Assembly: GCA_900239685.1 (NCBI GenBank)
Contig: OENT01000619.1
Span: 27,833 to 91,832 of the forward strand
Origin: Rotaria macrura
Lineage: Eukaryota; Rotifera; Eurotatoria; Philodinida; Philodinidae
Reading direction: 5' to 3'
Length of the DNA stretch: 64,000 nt
The notes beneath the pieces were generated by a model, which saw nothing but the letters and a program-made list of their open reading frames with translations, did no database searches and had not been told where the DNA came from. Made by a program: the position numbers and the translations under genes. Of this stretch, positions 11,195 to 23,876 are shown piece after piece; position 1 is the stretch's first letter; every line of letters begins with the position of its first letter.

Positions 11195-12162
11195 ATCGAA
11201 TAACTGTCTTGTATACAGACTATTGATATTCTTAATCGGACGTAAGGAAATCTAAGATAGAGAACAACAATTGTGAAATGAATGAGTACTTTCTTCGACT
11301 CTTATCCATCTTTTTTGCTTTCATTTTCTTTCGCTCTCTCTCTGTCTCTTTCTCACTCACTCACTTATACTCACTCTTCTTTTATCGTCTCTCAATCGTT
11401 CAAATGTCAACAAAATTAAACATAAGAAAATCGAATTATTAGCACATATATACCTACATAGTTTACTTATAGACATTGGTTCCCATAAATTATTTTATTA
11501 TTGTTTGCTATTAAAATACAAAAAGAAATGAACAAATAATAAATAATGAAGTAAATGAAAACATATGAAATATGAGAAGGAAAAAAAGCAATCAAATAGT
11601 TAAAACAAGCTATTCTATTCTCTCTTCATCATACACATATTCCCATTTTCGTCAAGTGTCAATCGGCACGCGCATCCTACACTGTCATAATTGAGATTTT
11701 CTTGTCTTCCGACTCACATACTTTATTTCGATTTGTGCTAAAAGCAATATTTGTATTTATATATATTTACATTGAGAAAAGTCTACAAATATGAATATTA
11801 ATCAGTTTTTATATTGATAATCGAAAATAGCACATAAACATTCTCATTACTAGTTCAAATCGAAAAGTACAAGTACCACCGTAATTATAATCATGATAAT
11901 TACTTGAGGAAAATACGATATAGAACTTAGAAATTAAATTATAAATTTAATCTAACCTACCTTGAATAAAGATCCTATTACATATCCATAGAAACATGTG
12001 TATTGTAATTTCAATCAACTGCTTTATTATTACAAAGCAATTATTCCTTATATGACTCAAAGGCATAATTGTGCCTATGATTATCTGTCTTTAGATTCAA
12101 ACAAATCAATCTAGTCAAGAATCTTGCTTTTTTTATATTTTTTAGCGAATCATTTAAATTAA
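11195..12162. other. Intergenic, no gene seen
   Basis: Upstream of the secreted-peptide gene and downstream of the CGRRF1-like gene. Contains a pyrimidine-rich tract at about 11300-11390 with CT and CACT repeats. The rest is AT-rich without a supported frame. Confidence 0.5.
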
Positions 12163-13271
12163 TTATATTTGAAAATAAGATGTTACAAGTCTTTGACATA
12201 TAGGACATTTATCAACAAATGAAAAACAATTCTGACATATACACGCATGTTTACATGGTAATAAAACGTGACTAACGCGTTCAGTTAGACAAATAGCACA
12301 TATTTCATCGGATATGAAAGCACCGGGCGTAAATATATCCTATATAATAGAAAACGAAGAAGTTCTTATTACGGATATAAAAATAGAACATCATGAATTT
12401 ACTTGTAGAACAAGTGATCGTCCATCGGGTAGTTTTGAGATGCGTACTAGAAATTTAGTCGAAGGCTCAGTTGATATAGATGATTTCACATGTAAAATAG
12501 CTACTTGTATTGGCTAAAGGAAAGGAAAAACATAATTACGAACTATTTTTCAATATCGAATGAATTACCAATTGAAAAAATTCATCGGAATTTTCATCAA
12601 TAAAACTATGAACAATAATAACTAACGGATATTCTCGACGTTTTTCATTGTTTTGTATTGAATGATTTTCAGCAGCTGGAAATTCGATATGTTGAACATA
12701 ATCACCTGAAGTTTCGAAACTAAAAATAAACAATTATTTGATTTTCTTTCTCTAAGACAGAAAAATGTTACCTAAACGTTTCTTGATATGCTGAATTATG
12801 TTTTAGAAATTGATTTTTCAATAAGGATGATCGAAAATCGATTGCATCCAATTCGGAATAAAAATTCTGAATATTTACAAACCAATAAGCACGTAATTGA
12901 CAATGAATTTGTGTGTGAAGACGAATATAAACACCATCTAATTAAACTAATCAACTCTAATCTATCATGAATAATGTACACTTATGTCTACCTTTCATTG
13001 TCGATCGATGTTCTTCAATATTAATTCTATATGGACTATCGATTCGAACTACAGGTAAATTCTCTGCTGTTTCGGATATTGTTATATTTGTTGTTTCGTC
13101 TGCGAAAATATCACGACGATATATGTAAACAAAAAAGCAAATAGAAGAAATTAGAAAAACAACGACAAATGCATAATGATTAATTTCGGTATGATACCTG
13201 GCAACAAGAACCATTGAAATGAATCCAATGAGCATAAATATATAAGGTAAAATTTCAGCGAAATCAATCAT
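12163..13271 (-). CDS. CGRRF1: Membrane-anchored RING-finger E3 ligase, CGRRF1-like
   Basis: Five exons (13271-12992, 12937-12772, 12719-12569, 12513-12403, 12339-12163) encode 294 residues. The N-terminus carries two hydrophobic helices (about residues 8-27 and 32-52), so the protein should sit in an intracellular membrane, probably ER by analogy with human CGRRF1. The middle part matches the family in order: GVYIRLHTQIHCQLRAYWF, then SELDAIDFRSSLLKNQFLK, then REYPLVIIVHS. The C-terminus is a C3HC4 RING finger starting CAIC at residue 250, with LPCKHACICQNC and CPIC spaced as required for two zinc ions. It should recruit an E2 and ubiquitinate membrane or cytosolic substrates. All introns are GT-AG and 52-63 bases. 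Exon 2 has a frame whose only support is this splicing, and it restores family-like sequence. Human CGRRF1 is 332 residues. It is followed 210 bases upstream by the SSBP1 gene on the same strand. Confidence 0.85.
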
Positions 13272-13481
13272 ATTGAATGGTACGGCAGCAAGAAAATAGA
13301 CGAATCTTCAAGCAGAAATATCAGATGTTTATTTTTTTTTATTTTGTTTTATCTTTCACAATAGCACAAAGAAAACAGAAAGAAAAATCACCGGCGAATT
13401 TCTATCTTTTCATTTCTATATCTGAACAAAAGAAAGGAAATAAAGAAGTAAGAGAAAAAAGAACAATGGAACTAATGAACA

Positions 13482-14000
13482 TTATTTTTTTGTCAAAAAT
13501 ATCATATCATCAGCAATGATACTTGTAACATAACGATCGTTACCAGTTAGTTTATCTCGTATTAGATTATGATGAAGACGACCTTGAACATATAAACGAT
13601 CACCTTGACGAACATATTTTTCAGCATTTTCTAATAGACGTGGCTGAAATATAGCGACACGATGCCAATCAACACGCTGTTTTATTTCTCCGCTTGTTGT
13701 ATTTGTTCCTGCATATTCATTTGTTGCTATATTGAATGTAACTACTTTATGTAGTTGTGTTCCACCAACTTTAGGATCAGCTCCAACACGACCTATTAAT
13801 TGTATACGATTCAACGATCGTTCCCGACCTGTTGATACTTCTAGACTTGCTTGATTTTCATCGGGTGTAGTATCTAGAAATGTTTCATCTTCGACGGTTT
13901 CTTTCTTTGGCTTTTTCACCTCGTCTTTGGCATTTTTCGAAGCAGTTCGATAAATTATTGATTGAACTGACCGTAAACTAGTTAATTTAATTAACGACAT
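13482..14000 (-). CDS. SSBP1: Mitochondrial single-stranded DNA-binding protein
   Basis: Intact frame of 172 residues in one exon. The first 20-25 residues (MSLIKLTSLRSVQSIIYRTA) are rich in Arg, Ser and hydrophobics without acids, as in a mitochondrial targeting sequence. A charged linker follows, rich in Lys, Glu and Asp. From residue 60 comes an SSB-type OB fold: SLNRIQLIGRVGADPKV, TFNIATNEY, VDWHRVAIFQPRL, YVRQGDRLYVQGRL and ending TSIIADDMIFLTKK. It coats single-stranded mtDNA at the replication fork as a tetramer and stimulates polymerase gamma and the Twinkle helicase. Length is a little above human SSBP1 (148) because of the extended acidic linker. No acidic C-terminal tail of bacterial type is present, as expected for the mitochondrial form. 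Confidence 0.95.
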   Translation of the reverse strand: MSLIKLTSLRSVQSIIYRTASKNAKDEVKKPKKETVEDETFLDTTPDENQASLEVSTGRERSLNRIQLIGRVGADPKVGGTQLHKVVTFNIATNEYAGTNTTSGEIKQRVDWHRVAIFQPRLLENAEKYVRQGDRLYVQGRLHHNLIRDKLTGNDRYVTSIIADDMIFLTKK

Positions 14001-14170
14001 CTAAAACGAAACAAGACGAATAAAAGAACCTTATATGAGAAACCATCTCCACAATTTCATTGTATATGATTAAAAATAAAATAAAATATTCGAATGATTG
14101 CGATAAATTAAACATGATTATATATATATATATGTATATATACATATATGTATTATAAATACATTTAACG

Positions 14171-15157
14171 CTAATGTTTTTTATTCAGTTCTTGATCCAT
14201 CACAAGTGTTGATGATAAATTATCATTATTGATTCCAATGGTCGACGTTTGCGTTGAGATTGATGATGATCGTGCTGACGGATTCGATGCTTGAATGATA
14301 CCATTGTCTTCTTGTATTTCATCATGGTTAATTATTTTATATTTAAATGTTTTCACGAAGTATAAAAATCCAGTAAGAGCAATTAGAATACCTGTTAAAA
14401 AGCAGTGGTTTAACAAAGATTTATTCGAATGATCTTCATGAACACAATCGAATAAAACACTTACCGATAATTCTAATATCGATTCTCGTGTTCGGTAAAA
14501 GCCATGTTGGTATTAAGAATGGTATTGAACAGCCAACGTAAATGATTGTCTTGAGCCAATTATCAATAGGAAGACAACATACCCAATAAAAACATGTTTC
14601 ACTTCTGAAAATGTTTCATTAATGAAAAGGATACATGTCGAACGATGAATAAACATGATGTTGACAAACAAAAGCAACGCCCATTTACCCGGCACAAAAT
14701 TATATACTTTATTCATGTATAGAACCATCACCATAAATATATTCTTTTTTTCCAAACTATCATATATTAATAATGTGTATGTTTACCGGAAACAACAAAT
14801 ACAACAGTTGATAAACTTATCAAATATCCAAAGAAGTTCCAAATATGCAAAAATAATTGTTACGATTCTTAAAATATTTATACGTACTATCATAGTACTT
14901 ATTTTTCTTTGAAGAATTAAAATACATACGTTACATATATTCGAAAATTCAATTGACCCATTCCATTCCATTCCAAATACGTCATAAGTATGAGGCCTAA
15001 ATAATACAAATATAATAATTAGTCCGATCATGTTCTAAATAGAAGAAAACCAACCGGAAGTTGTTATCAACCCGAGAGTTCTTGCAAGTGCTGTAATGAA
15101 AATGAAAATGCCTCCTCTTCGTTCGTGCGTGCGATAAAATTCATTGTCAATCCTCAT
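14171..15157 (-). CDS. TMEM72: Four-helix membrane protein, TMEM72-like
   Basis: Six exons (15157-15055, 14996-14930, 14897-14787, 14756-14603, 14549-14465, 14391-14171) encode 246 residues. Introns are 30-73 bases, the 30- to 32-base ones among the shortest in the window. Four hydrophobic segments are seen: GIFIFITALARTLGLITTSG, ILRIVTIIFAYLELLWIF, GKWALLLFVNIMFIHR and the pair TIIYVGCSIPFLIPTWLL / IGGILIALTGFLYFVK. The match to vertebrate TMEM72 comes from gene-wide order: ALARTLGLITTSGLI resembles the first helix, AYLELLWIFDKFINCC the second, and GGILIALTGFLYF the fourth. A polar Ser/Thr-rich cytosolic tail follows. Function of TMEM72 is essentially unknown. The exon 4/5 junction uses a GTGAAA donor, weaker than the others, but it is the only phase-consistent choice I found. 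The gene lies 170 bases beyond SSBP1 on the same strand. Confidence 0.75.
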
Positions 15158-15662
15158 CTAGAACAAAGAAGTATGATTTTTAAAGATGTTTTATCTAGTT
15201 TATTGTATGCAAAAAATAGATAGACAAAAACAAAAGGAACAAAGAGAAAACAACAACGCCAATACACTATTTGTAGAGAACAAAACAGAAACACAAAGAA
15301 AAGCATAAACATTGATAAAGAAAAAAGAATGGGATCATATCTTACAAAGAAATAGCAACAGATTTAAATTTCATGTGTTGTTTTTGCCTACGGTATTTTA
15401 TTTTTGAAATCACATATAGAAGATAGCGTCTAAGTCTGTATATGAATGATTTAATAAATCATTAGATGGAACTCACATTTTTTTTTCTATCACCGGAATA
15501 GGCTCGAGAGACAGAGAATTAAAGAGGAAGAATAAATAAGTATACACACAATGACTAAAACAAAGCAAAAGCATGCATTTTATATTGTATTGTTTCTTTT
15601 TTTTTTGTATCATTTTCTATTAATAAGATTTTCTACGAATATCACAGGCCCTTGGTTTGTAT
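15158..15662. other. Short intergenic region
   Basis: About 500 bases between the TMEM72-like gene start and the 3' end of the SR/Q-rich gene, both on the minus strand. AT-rich; contains the presumed 3' UTR of the latter. No gene. Confidence 0.5.
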
Positions 15663-18600
15663 TCATTTTGGTACATAAGGAATTTGAACGACACGCATCG
15701 CTTGTGAATTCGGTTGAGCGAATACAATCTGTCCGGCTGAATTTTGTAAGAATATAGCACCGCCCGATTGTTGCATGGCAGCTATTTGTTGAGCTTGAAG
15801 TTGAGCAGCAAGAACTTGTTGTTGTTGCTGTTGTAATTGTAACTGTTGTATGAAACTTGCTGATGAATAAGCGACAGGTGGTCGAATAACTTGTACCAAT
15901 TGTCCATTATGTTGAATAAATTGTGGTTGCTGCTGCTGTTGTTGGGCTTGTAATAATTGTGCAGTCGGATATTCAATAAAATGTTGAATACCACCTTGGC
16001 AAACAAAGAGAAACGTGAAGATAGACCCGAAAATTTCCTTTTTTTGTATTATACCTTGTGGTGTTCGTACAGCTACTACACGTGGCTGTTGAACAGCAGT
16101 TTGCATAGGCATATACAATGGCTGTGTTGGTTGAGCAATAGGTACTAATTGTGGATTAACATTACCTGTTGTTTGAATCATCATCTGTTGACCATCCTGA
16201 TTAAGAACTGTTGTAGTTCCACCTGGTGTTGTTTGTCCTGATGCTGGACAACTTTCACTACCACTCGATCCTGCTGAATTAGGTGACATTTGCTGTTGTT
16301 GGTATTGCTGCTGCTGCTGTTGTTGTTGTTGTTGTTGCAGCTGTTGCTGTTGTTGCTGCTGTTGTTGTTCCATGGTGATAGAAGAAGTATCATGATTAGC
16401 TGTAATTTGTGAAGTAGCTGCGGATGCCATTTGAAGTTGATAGGTGGTTAATGCTGGACTTGGAGCTGCAACGATGAATGGACCCATTGACTAGATAAAA
16501 GCAAAAACATAGATAATCCATAGTAATCATAAAGAAGTTTGGATTTTTATTTTTAATACAGATATTGTTGGTGATGAAATAATAGGCATTTGAATAAGTG
16601 GAAGCTCAGCTAGATGCTTTTGAGTTTCCCGTTCTTCGATTAATTGTTGTGCTTGTATTTCACTAATTAAACCATGATTTTTAGCTGCATGAATTTCAGC
16701 ACGATACTAAAAGATAAAATTCATAGAAAATCACTATCTAATAATTTTAGAATACATTCAATTAAGAAAATATTTGAACAACTATCGATAGAAAACATTG
16801 TAGAGACTTTTGCTTTTTCCTTATTTCAAAACTTGAGCGCATTAAAATTCATTTGATCACGAACTGTTTGGTTACGATCAATGATTCTTGACAATATACG
16901 GCAGCACTATGTAGAAATCGTTTTCCTTAAGGTGAGAAAGATTAACACAAAAAAAAATAAATAATAAAATTCCCCTATTGAAATTCACAGTAATTTTAAT
17001 TTCAAACCATGATTTGTTTGAGGGTTAAAAGATTTCTTTTGAAAGATTAGATTTCAGTCAGGCGATCTGTAATTATCTGAAAATGTTTAGAGACAAGTTA
17101 ACTCTGAAGTAGAAAACAAGCTAAAAATATTGATATTGCATGGATTTCAACTGAAAATATTATCTTTCTATGAGTCATCTTCTAAGAAAGGTGATTGTTG
17201 AGTGCTACTTTCAATAGGTAATACAAAGAACTTGCATCATTTTTAAACTAATATAATTTCGAGAATATAGACTCTTCATTCTAAAATGATGAAAATTGCA
17301 TGTGTCTACAATGTAATCATCTTTATTAAGTTTGTTAACAAACACGAAAGCATGCTATATGTTAAAAAGTATTATAAATACTTTCAAATCGTTGAGCATT
17401 TCAAAATTTTCTGGATCATCCATGTCTGGTGGAGTAAATGAATGTTCTTTGTTGATTTTTTTCTGAAAAATAAAGCGTAAAAGGAATGAAAAATTATGGA
17501 AAGTCGAAAAAAGAAACGTTCATATTTACCTCAAACTCTGGTGGTAATTTCGGTCCGATCATTGGTTCACCATCAGCATCGACATCATCCGTATCGTTTT
17601 TTTTCAATGAATATGCAGGTGTTTGTTGTTTGTTTCTTCCTTTTGCATTCTTTTTTTGTCCAACTGCACGTGGCTGATTTTGATTTACAGTTAAAATAAT
17701 AGGTTCAGGTTTATTTTCTTCATTTGTTGCTATTACTGTTGTTGTTGTTGCCATCGGTGTTGTTGCTGTTGTTACTGTGGCTGCTGTTGATATTGCCATT
17801 GCTTCGTCCGTATGTTCTTCATTGTTTGAAGATTTTGGTGTTGCAGCAATCAGTACTCGAGGTTGTTTATTATTAGGCAATTTTCGGGTCGCAACATTCG
17901 ATGTTAAATTATATTTATTGCCATGTTTATTTGGCGTTGAACGACGTAAATTCTCGGTTGATTGTCCACGAAGATTTCGTGGACCATTACGAGTCCCACG
18001 CCCACGACGTGTTATAGCACCTCCTCGTCCACCTTTGCCATGATTATTTGTTTGCTGTTGATGATTATGATTATGATTATGATTATGATTCGAATGACGA
18101 GACGATTTTTTATTATGACTTCGTGATCTTGATCGGCTACGTGTACTACGTGATGATGTTGATGTGCGAGAACTTCGTGAACTTGATGAACGACGTCGGG
18201 AATACGAACGTGACGAACGACGACTACTACGGCTACTGTGACGTCCACGATTATCACTTGAACTCGATGACGTACGCGATGATGAACGAGATGATCCTAT
18301 GAAAAACAAAAACGAAAAGAACAGATATTACGCGAAAATGAGAACAAATGAATATTTTTCCACGAACGTGTTCGTCGACGTCGGTATCTTCGATGTGAAC
18401 GACTTGACGATGAACGTGAACTATCTGATGATGTTGTTGTATATGACGAACGTGAACTTGATGATGATGAATGACGACGATGACGACGATGCCGTCGACG
18501 ACTATTACGTCTTCGTCGTCTAGATGACGATGCTGATGTCGATCGAGAATCACGATCATTATCATGATCTCCGTTGTCAGTATTCGATTTCTTGTCAGTA

Positions 18601-21600
18601 GTTGCTGTTGCAATGGGTTCATCAGTTTTTGTGTCTTCGTTTTTATTATTTTCATCGTTGGATTCGGATACTGTTGTAGATGTTGCAGGTAATTCAACTG
18701 TTGTTACGGATTCAACTGTTTCAGCTAATAATAATGAAACATATAATTGAATATGAAGTTCATAGTTATAGGTTTATGTTTTAGATTCTTCTTTTTTTAG
18801 TCAGTCACCGTTCAGAAAATCGAATAAGATGATGAAATGTAAAACAACAAAATTGCGAACGCTCGCGTGTATATAAGTTTATGAATAGACTTTGGCATCA
18901 CATGCGTCAGAAAAGCAAAGAACTCAGCTAATATAGCGGTGGTATTGGCGACCAAAACTAGATTACATGGCGATGTAAACAGCAATAGACAAATAGGGAC
19001 AATAAGAGAAGAAAAATATTACGAGATCTCTTGCCTTAACAAATGAATTCGTCGAATATATCCTATAGAGAAGTGAAAGTATTCAAGCAAAGCTTGTGAG
19101 ATAAAGAAAAATATGTACATGAAATTATTTGAAATATCTTCGTTTGAAACGCAAAAGAAAGTTAAAAAGTTATTCGTAGATATACTAAAAAATTGAAAAC
19201 GTGATTTTAGCTTTTTATTGTTTAACATACTTTCAGATTTTTTTTGTTTTTTCGTTCGATTCTTTTTCTCATTTTCATCACTTGATGATGCTGAATGCGA
19301 ACTTATCATTGTTATGTCATTCGGTTTATGTAAGCGTTTTTTTTTCGTTGAATTCATTTGTGGAAGTGTCTCATCATCATTATTGCCAATATCAGTTGAT
19401 ACAGGAGATGTTTTCAATGGAAGATTCTGTGTTCGATTAAATTTAAATTGTATAGGTCCCGATATACTTCCTGTATTGTTCATTCGACATATACGTTCGA
19501 TTTGTTCGTCTTCTTCACTTTCATTACTTGACTGATCGGAGTTGTTCTTGGTTGATTTTGATGAATTTGCATCGAGTAAAGCTAATTGCTCTTCAAACTT
19601 TTTCTTTGCTAAATCTCCTGCATTATTTATAGGTGCTATTGATGTTGGCGAACGTTTTGTATTATCATTATTTAAATGTGTAAGTTTTGTTGTTCGTACA
19701 ACAGATGATGGAACAAATTGTTCGGTTGTTGTCAAACGTGAACGAGAACCTTGACGTAAAATTGTAGGCATAACAGGAGGTGGTGAATGAGATAGTGATA
19801 TGTTCGTTTTTATGATTGAACTACTTGTTGTTATTTTATCATCGAGATCATCGTACAAATTAGAAATCGGTGGTGGTGGTGGTGGTGGCGGTGGTTGTTC
19901 AGTTTTTTCATCCGCTGGTGGAAGTGGTGGTGCAGAATCAATTATTTTTTCATGTTTTTCATTTTGATTTTTCTTGGATTTATGTTGTTTCTTTTTATGT
20001 TTCCGAAATTTTTCTACGAACAAAAACAATTATCAAATATTCATATTCGTTGATTTTCACAGAAGAATTTACCTTCATGATTTTTTGAGACTGATTTTGA
20101 ATTCTAGAAAAATAAAACCAGATCTATGTTATACATGTCAAATTAGAAAGAAAAAAACAAACTAAGAAAACTCTACTTTGAATATGTATATAATTAACTA
20201 AAAATTGAGAAAAAAAAAAGATAATATTACAACTTTGAATATCTGAAGTAAACTCTTCATTACATGTTTTCATTTTAACCCAATTCATGAAATCCTCAGT
20301 TTATCTTAAGTTGAAAAGTTCAATGTTGTAGAACACAAGATTTGCACTTACATTTTTCGATTTTTTAGATGATTTATCATTGGTTGCTGGTGAAGATTCT
20401 ATTACAAAGAGACAAAAGAAAAGTATGAATTAGTAACTGCTTTTTAGTAATGTGTTTATAAGATCCAATATGAATCGATCGGGGAAAATAGTTGCGCGAG
20501 CATACAGTTTTAGCTAGACTAAAAAAATGCATTGTGTTATGGCACAGAGAAGAGAGAGAGATATATATATAGATATATAGACAAAAAAATACCTCGTTTT
20601 TATTCTCCTGAAAAACAAAAGAAAATAACAAAAACAGATCACAACAATCGTCTAAAAAATAAAATAACACACAAACACATTTGACAGAGAGAGAGAGATG
20701 ATATAGCTTCTTCTGTTTATATTTTGAAGGTTGACGAGTAGATGAAAAGAAAAAGAAAGAAGAAACACATAAATATGCATGCAAATGAAGAAGCAAGCTA
20801 AGGACAATGGGTTAACGTGCATATTGATTTTTATTTTTGTTAGTAGTTTACTGTATATTAATCATAGTGCATAATATAACACGATTACCTCACCGTTTTG
20901 GTTCTCTGTTTATTTTTAAGTAACGATTGTCAGTGTTTCTGCTGGCTACAAGCATATAGAAATAGCGATAGGAGGCAAACAAAAACCAAAAAAAAAAATT
21001 AAGAATATTCACAACAAACAAGCCAAGAAATGAATACATCGATTTCTTTCATGTAGTAATTATTATTTTTTTCAAATACGTTTTTTTATGAACAGAAAGA
21101 TAAAATACATATTTAAATATATTATTTATAAAAAATAAATAATAACGATTTTTTACCTCTTGTATATGTATATATGTTCAAAGACTAAAGTTGGTAAAAA
21201 AAATAGAGGTTTGATCATTTCGAGTTTTTTTTTTTTGGTAATAACAAAAAACAAAAAGATTTAATTCAAAGAAGGCTACGTGTGAATATATGTGCAGCAA
21301 AATAAAACAATCAAATATTTAACTAAGTAAACATATTATTATCGTGCATTCAAAAGAATTTAATAATATTATGAGCAATCATGCAAATGAACAGCAAGAA
21401 TGATACAATATGTTGTCATATAATCAATCAATCAACCAATATGAAAAAGAATATTTAACTGTATATATATATACATATGATGAGCACCTGATCATAAAAT
21501 AGAAAAGTTCTTTCCTACAATGAGAATAGAGAGAAAAACATATGTCTTTGCTCGTTTGGTGTTTTCTGTTGATAATTTAAAAGCTTAATATAAACAATCT

Positions 21601-22725
21601 CACAAAACTTGCCTATCCGAAGAGCAAAGCATACAAACACACAGATTTTCACGAAAGCATAAGGAAAAGAAGAAGCATGGTTTTGTTAGTATAGGAATTT
21701 GGAGGCGGTTACTGATCTGCTGGACGACATATTGACATTTGACCATTGTGGAAGAAGATCATGATGATGATGATGGCTGATTCCATGAATAGAAAACAAA
21801 AACAGAATATGTATATATATAAACATCTTAGCATGCACAATTACATGGTGTTCAAAGTAAGCAGTAGTAATAGCAGCAGCAAAAAAACAGAATAAAGGAT
21901 AAACGAAGCATGTAAATATATATATATATATATATATAGATGTATAAAAGAATATCAAGAGAGAGAAAGAAAACATGCAAAGAAGATCAACAAATAAGTG
22001 ATAGAATACACACACACTATGAAGTGAATAGTTATTAGATGTTAGTTATAATAGAACAGATAGTATTAGGGAATTTTTAATGTTAATTTGTTGATTAGTC
22101 TGTTGTTTTTGCTGTTTTATTGGGCAAATCTACGCGCGCACAATACCCACGAACAACAACAACAACAACAATAATAATAACAACATGAACAGAAAAATGA
22201 AGAAAATATATGAAATCCTAGATCTCTCTCTCCTCCAGCCTGTTTTGTTTTATGTTTCGTTTTTACACGCCAAGCATCATCATCCTAATATTTTTATCTT
22301 ATTTCATTTTGTTTTTTGAAATATATTAACTTACGGTACATAAGAAATCTCAACTGTCTTCTTCATCTTCATCTGTATATTTATCAACAGAAAAAGAGAA
22401 AAAAGAACGAGAAGAGAAAGGAGGCATATTACCTTCTTTTTTTCAAACATGATCACTAGAATAGAGCAGGCATCAACAACATCGGTATATAACTTTAATT
22501 TTCAAAAAAATAGAGAGATCAAACAATATTTATGTAGATATTTTTCTCTCTCTCTATTTAATTTACAAAAAAAAAAGAAAAAAATTTCAATACAAATCCG
22601 ATGTTCTTTGCAACTTTTTTTTTAAAGTTCACATATATATCTATAGGTATTATTTTACCTTTCGATGTCGATGAAGATGTTACCATAGTTGGACGTATAC
22701 TTGAATTGCTTGTTAGAGAAGCCAT
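15663..22725 (-). CDS. SR-rich and glutamine-rich nuclear protein, probable RNA-processing factor
   Basis: At least ten exons, about 1015 residues: 22725-22659, 20398-20352, 20103-20073, 20013-19231, 18724-18368, 18296-17530, 17462-17382, 16706-16560, 16490-16055, 15994-15663. In order, the protein has a Ser/Lys-rich head, a Lys/His-rich stretch, PPPPPPPPP, a region with AKKKFEEQLALLDAN, then two RS domains with dense Arg-Ser dipeptides, a His-Asn repeat and an RGRGT segment. Next come GPKLPPEFE, a predicted helix IHAAKNHGLISEIQAQQLIE and a long Gln-rich C-terminus ending QIPYVPK. RS domains are typical of pre-mRNA splicing proteins acting in the nucleus; poly-Gln tails are frequent in transcriptional or RNA-granule proteins. 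I do not recognise an ortholog. Phases agree for all listed junctions from exon 2 on. Exon 1 is phase-compatible but separated by a 2.26-kb intron that may hide more exons. The exon 5 donor is a weak GTTCGT. Confidence 0.72.
16311..16372 (-). repeat. CAG/CAA repeat encoding polyglutamine
   Basis: Tandem glutamine codons (CTG and TTG on the + strand) within exon 9 of the SR/Q-rich gene, giving runs of 9-11 Gln split by Leu and Tyr. CAG and CAA are mixed, which would stabilise the tract. A second cluster lies at 15801-15945 in exon 10. Confidence 0.9.
21916..21939. repeat. (AT)n microsatellite in the long intron of the SR/Q-rich gene
   Basis: Run of AT dinucleotides read directly. Similar short TA runs lie nearby at about 20562-20580 and 21462-21473. 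Confidence 0.9.
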
Positions 22726-23876
22726 CGTTTTACTCCTATTCATAAAATTAAGAAAGACAAAGATAGTATTAATAAATTTTCATTGCTAGATATTTTCTAA
22801 AGGCATACGTAATCGCTGTATCAAATAAACAAATTAAAAGGATTGATACGCAATGTTATTCTCTGAAATAAACCAAAAAATGATGATGCAGATCAATTGT
22901 TTAAAAGTTCTTTTCTGTAGCATGCAAAGATGTTCATGACGAGGAAAGTGTGTCCAATAAAATGGAACAAATCCAGTGAAGTTACGTTTATGATTTCAAA
23001 GAGAAAAAACAACACGAATGACAGAAGAAGAAAAAACAACAACCTTGTATCAGATGTTTACCATATATAAAATACTTAAACCTCTTTGTTGTTGACTTAC
23101 CTAACATAAGCGCTAGTACAAAAACCTCATGGTGACATCTATATAATTGAAAATAAATATGTTTTCGAAAGTCATTTGTAAGTAGCATTTCAAACTGAGT
23201 TGAGAAATTAATTTAAAAGTTAAATGTTTCATTTAACAATTCTACTTTTCCTCAAATTTAGTCTAGACTGAGCAATGAGACAAAAGGAACTATCTTGATA
23301 TCTGCCGTGTGTGTTCATCATCGTCTGTAGAACACGATCCCCAAGACTACGGATATGGTTCTTGTAAAAAAAAAGAAGAAACAAATTCCTCTGGAGTATT
23401 GAATGTTTCATTTTTATGCATAAATTTTGTTTACTACTACGAACAGAATAAAATGATGTATTTGATTTGCTTGAAACATAGTTGATAGTATGTCTACGAA
23501 TTGATTCTTTGAAGTATCTCTTGAATTTCATCGTACGGTTTTTCTTGCCAAGGCTCTGGACTATTTACAAATATATCATCAAAAGTATTTCCTTCTATTA
23601 CAGTTCACACTTCAGGTTCAATCAAAATTTTAGAGAAATCTGTTGTATTATTTCATTGTCTTTTTCTGCTGACTTGGCATACTCATGATGAACAAGCAAA
23701 AGTGATGTCGATCGCAAGAGAAGAAGAAGAAGAAAACGAAAGAAACTGAAGAAAGAGGAATGGAAGAAATATTTTTCATGTGTTGCATGGTACGCTTTTT
23801 TTGTTTTATCAACAAAAACCCTGACAGGTGAAAACGACTGTTGAAATCAAAGAAATAATCGTCATCATCTCCAAGC
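22726..23876. other. Divergent intergenic region
   Basis: Between the start of the SR/Q-rich gene (minus) and the small zinc-binding gene (plus), so it should hold both promoters and 5' UTRs. A good donor-like site occurs on the minus strand at 23097-23102 and could end a non-coding first exon. Short open frames here have random composition. Confidence 0.45.

Noticed and set aside
17777..18302. Open frames on the + strand opposite the SR-rich exons
   Set aside because: They are mirror frames of RS and low-complexity codons of the minus-strand gene.
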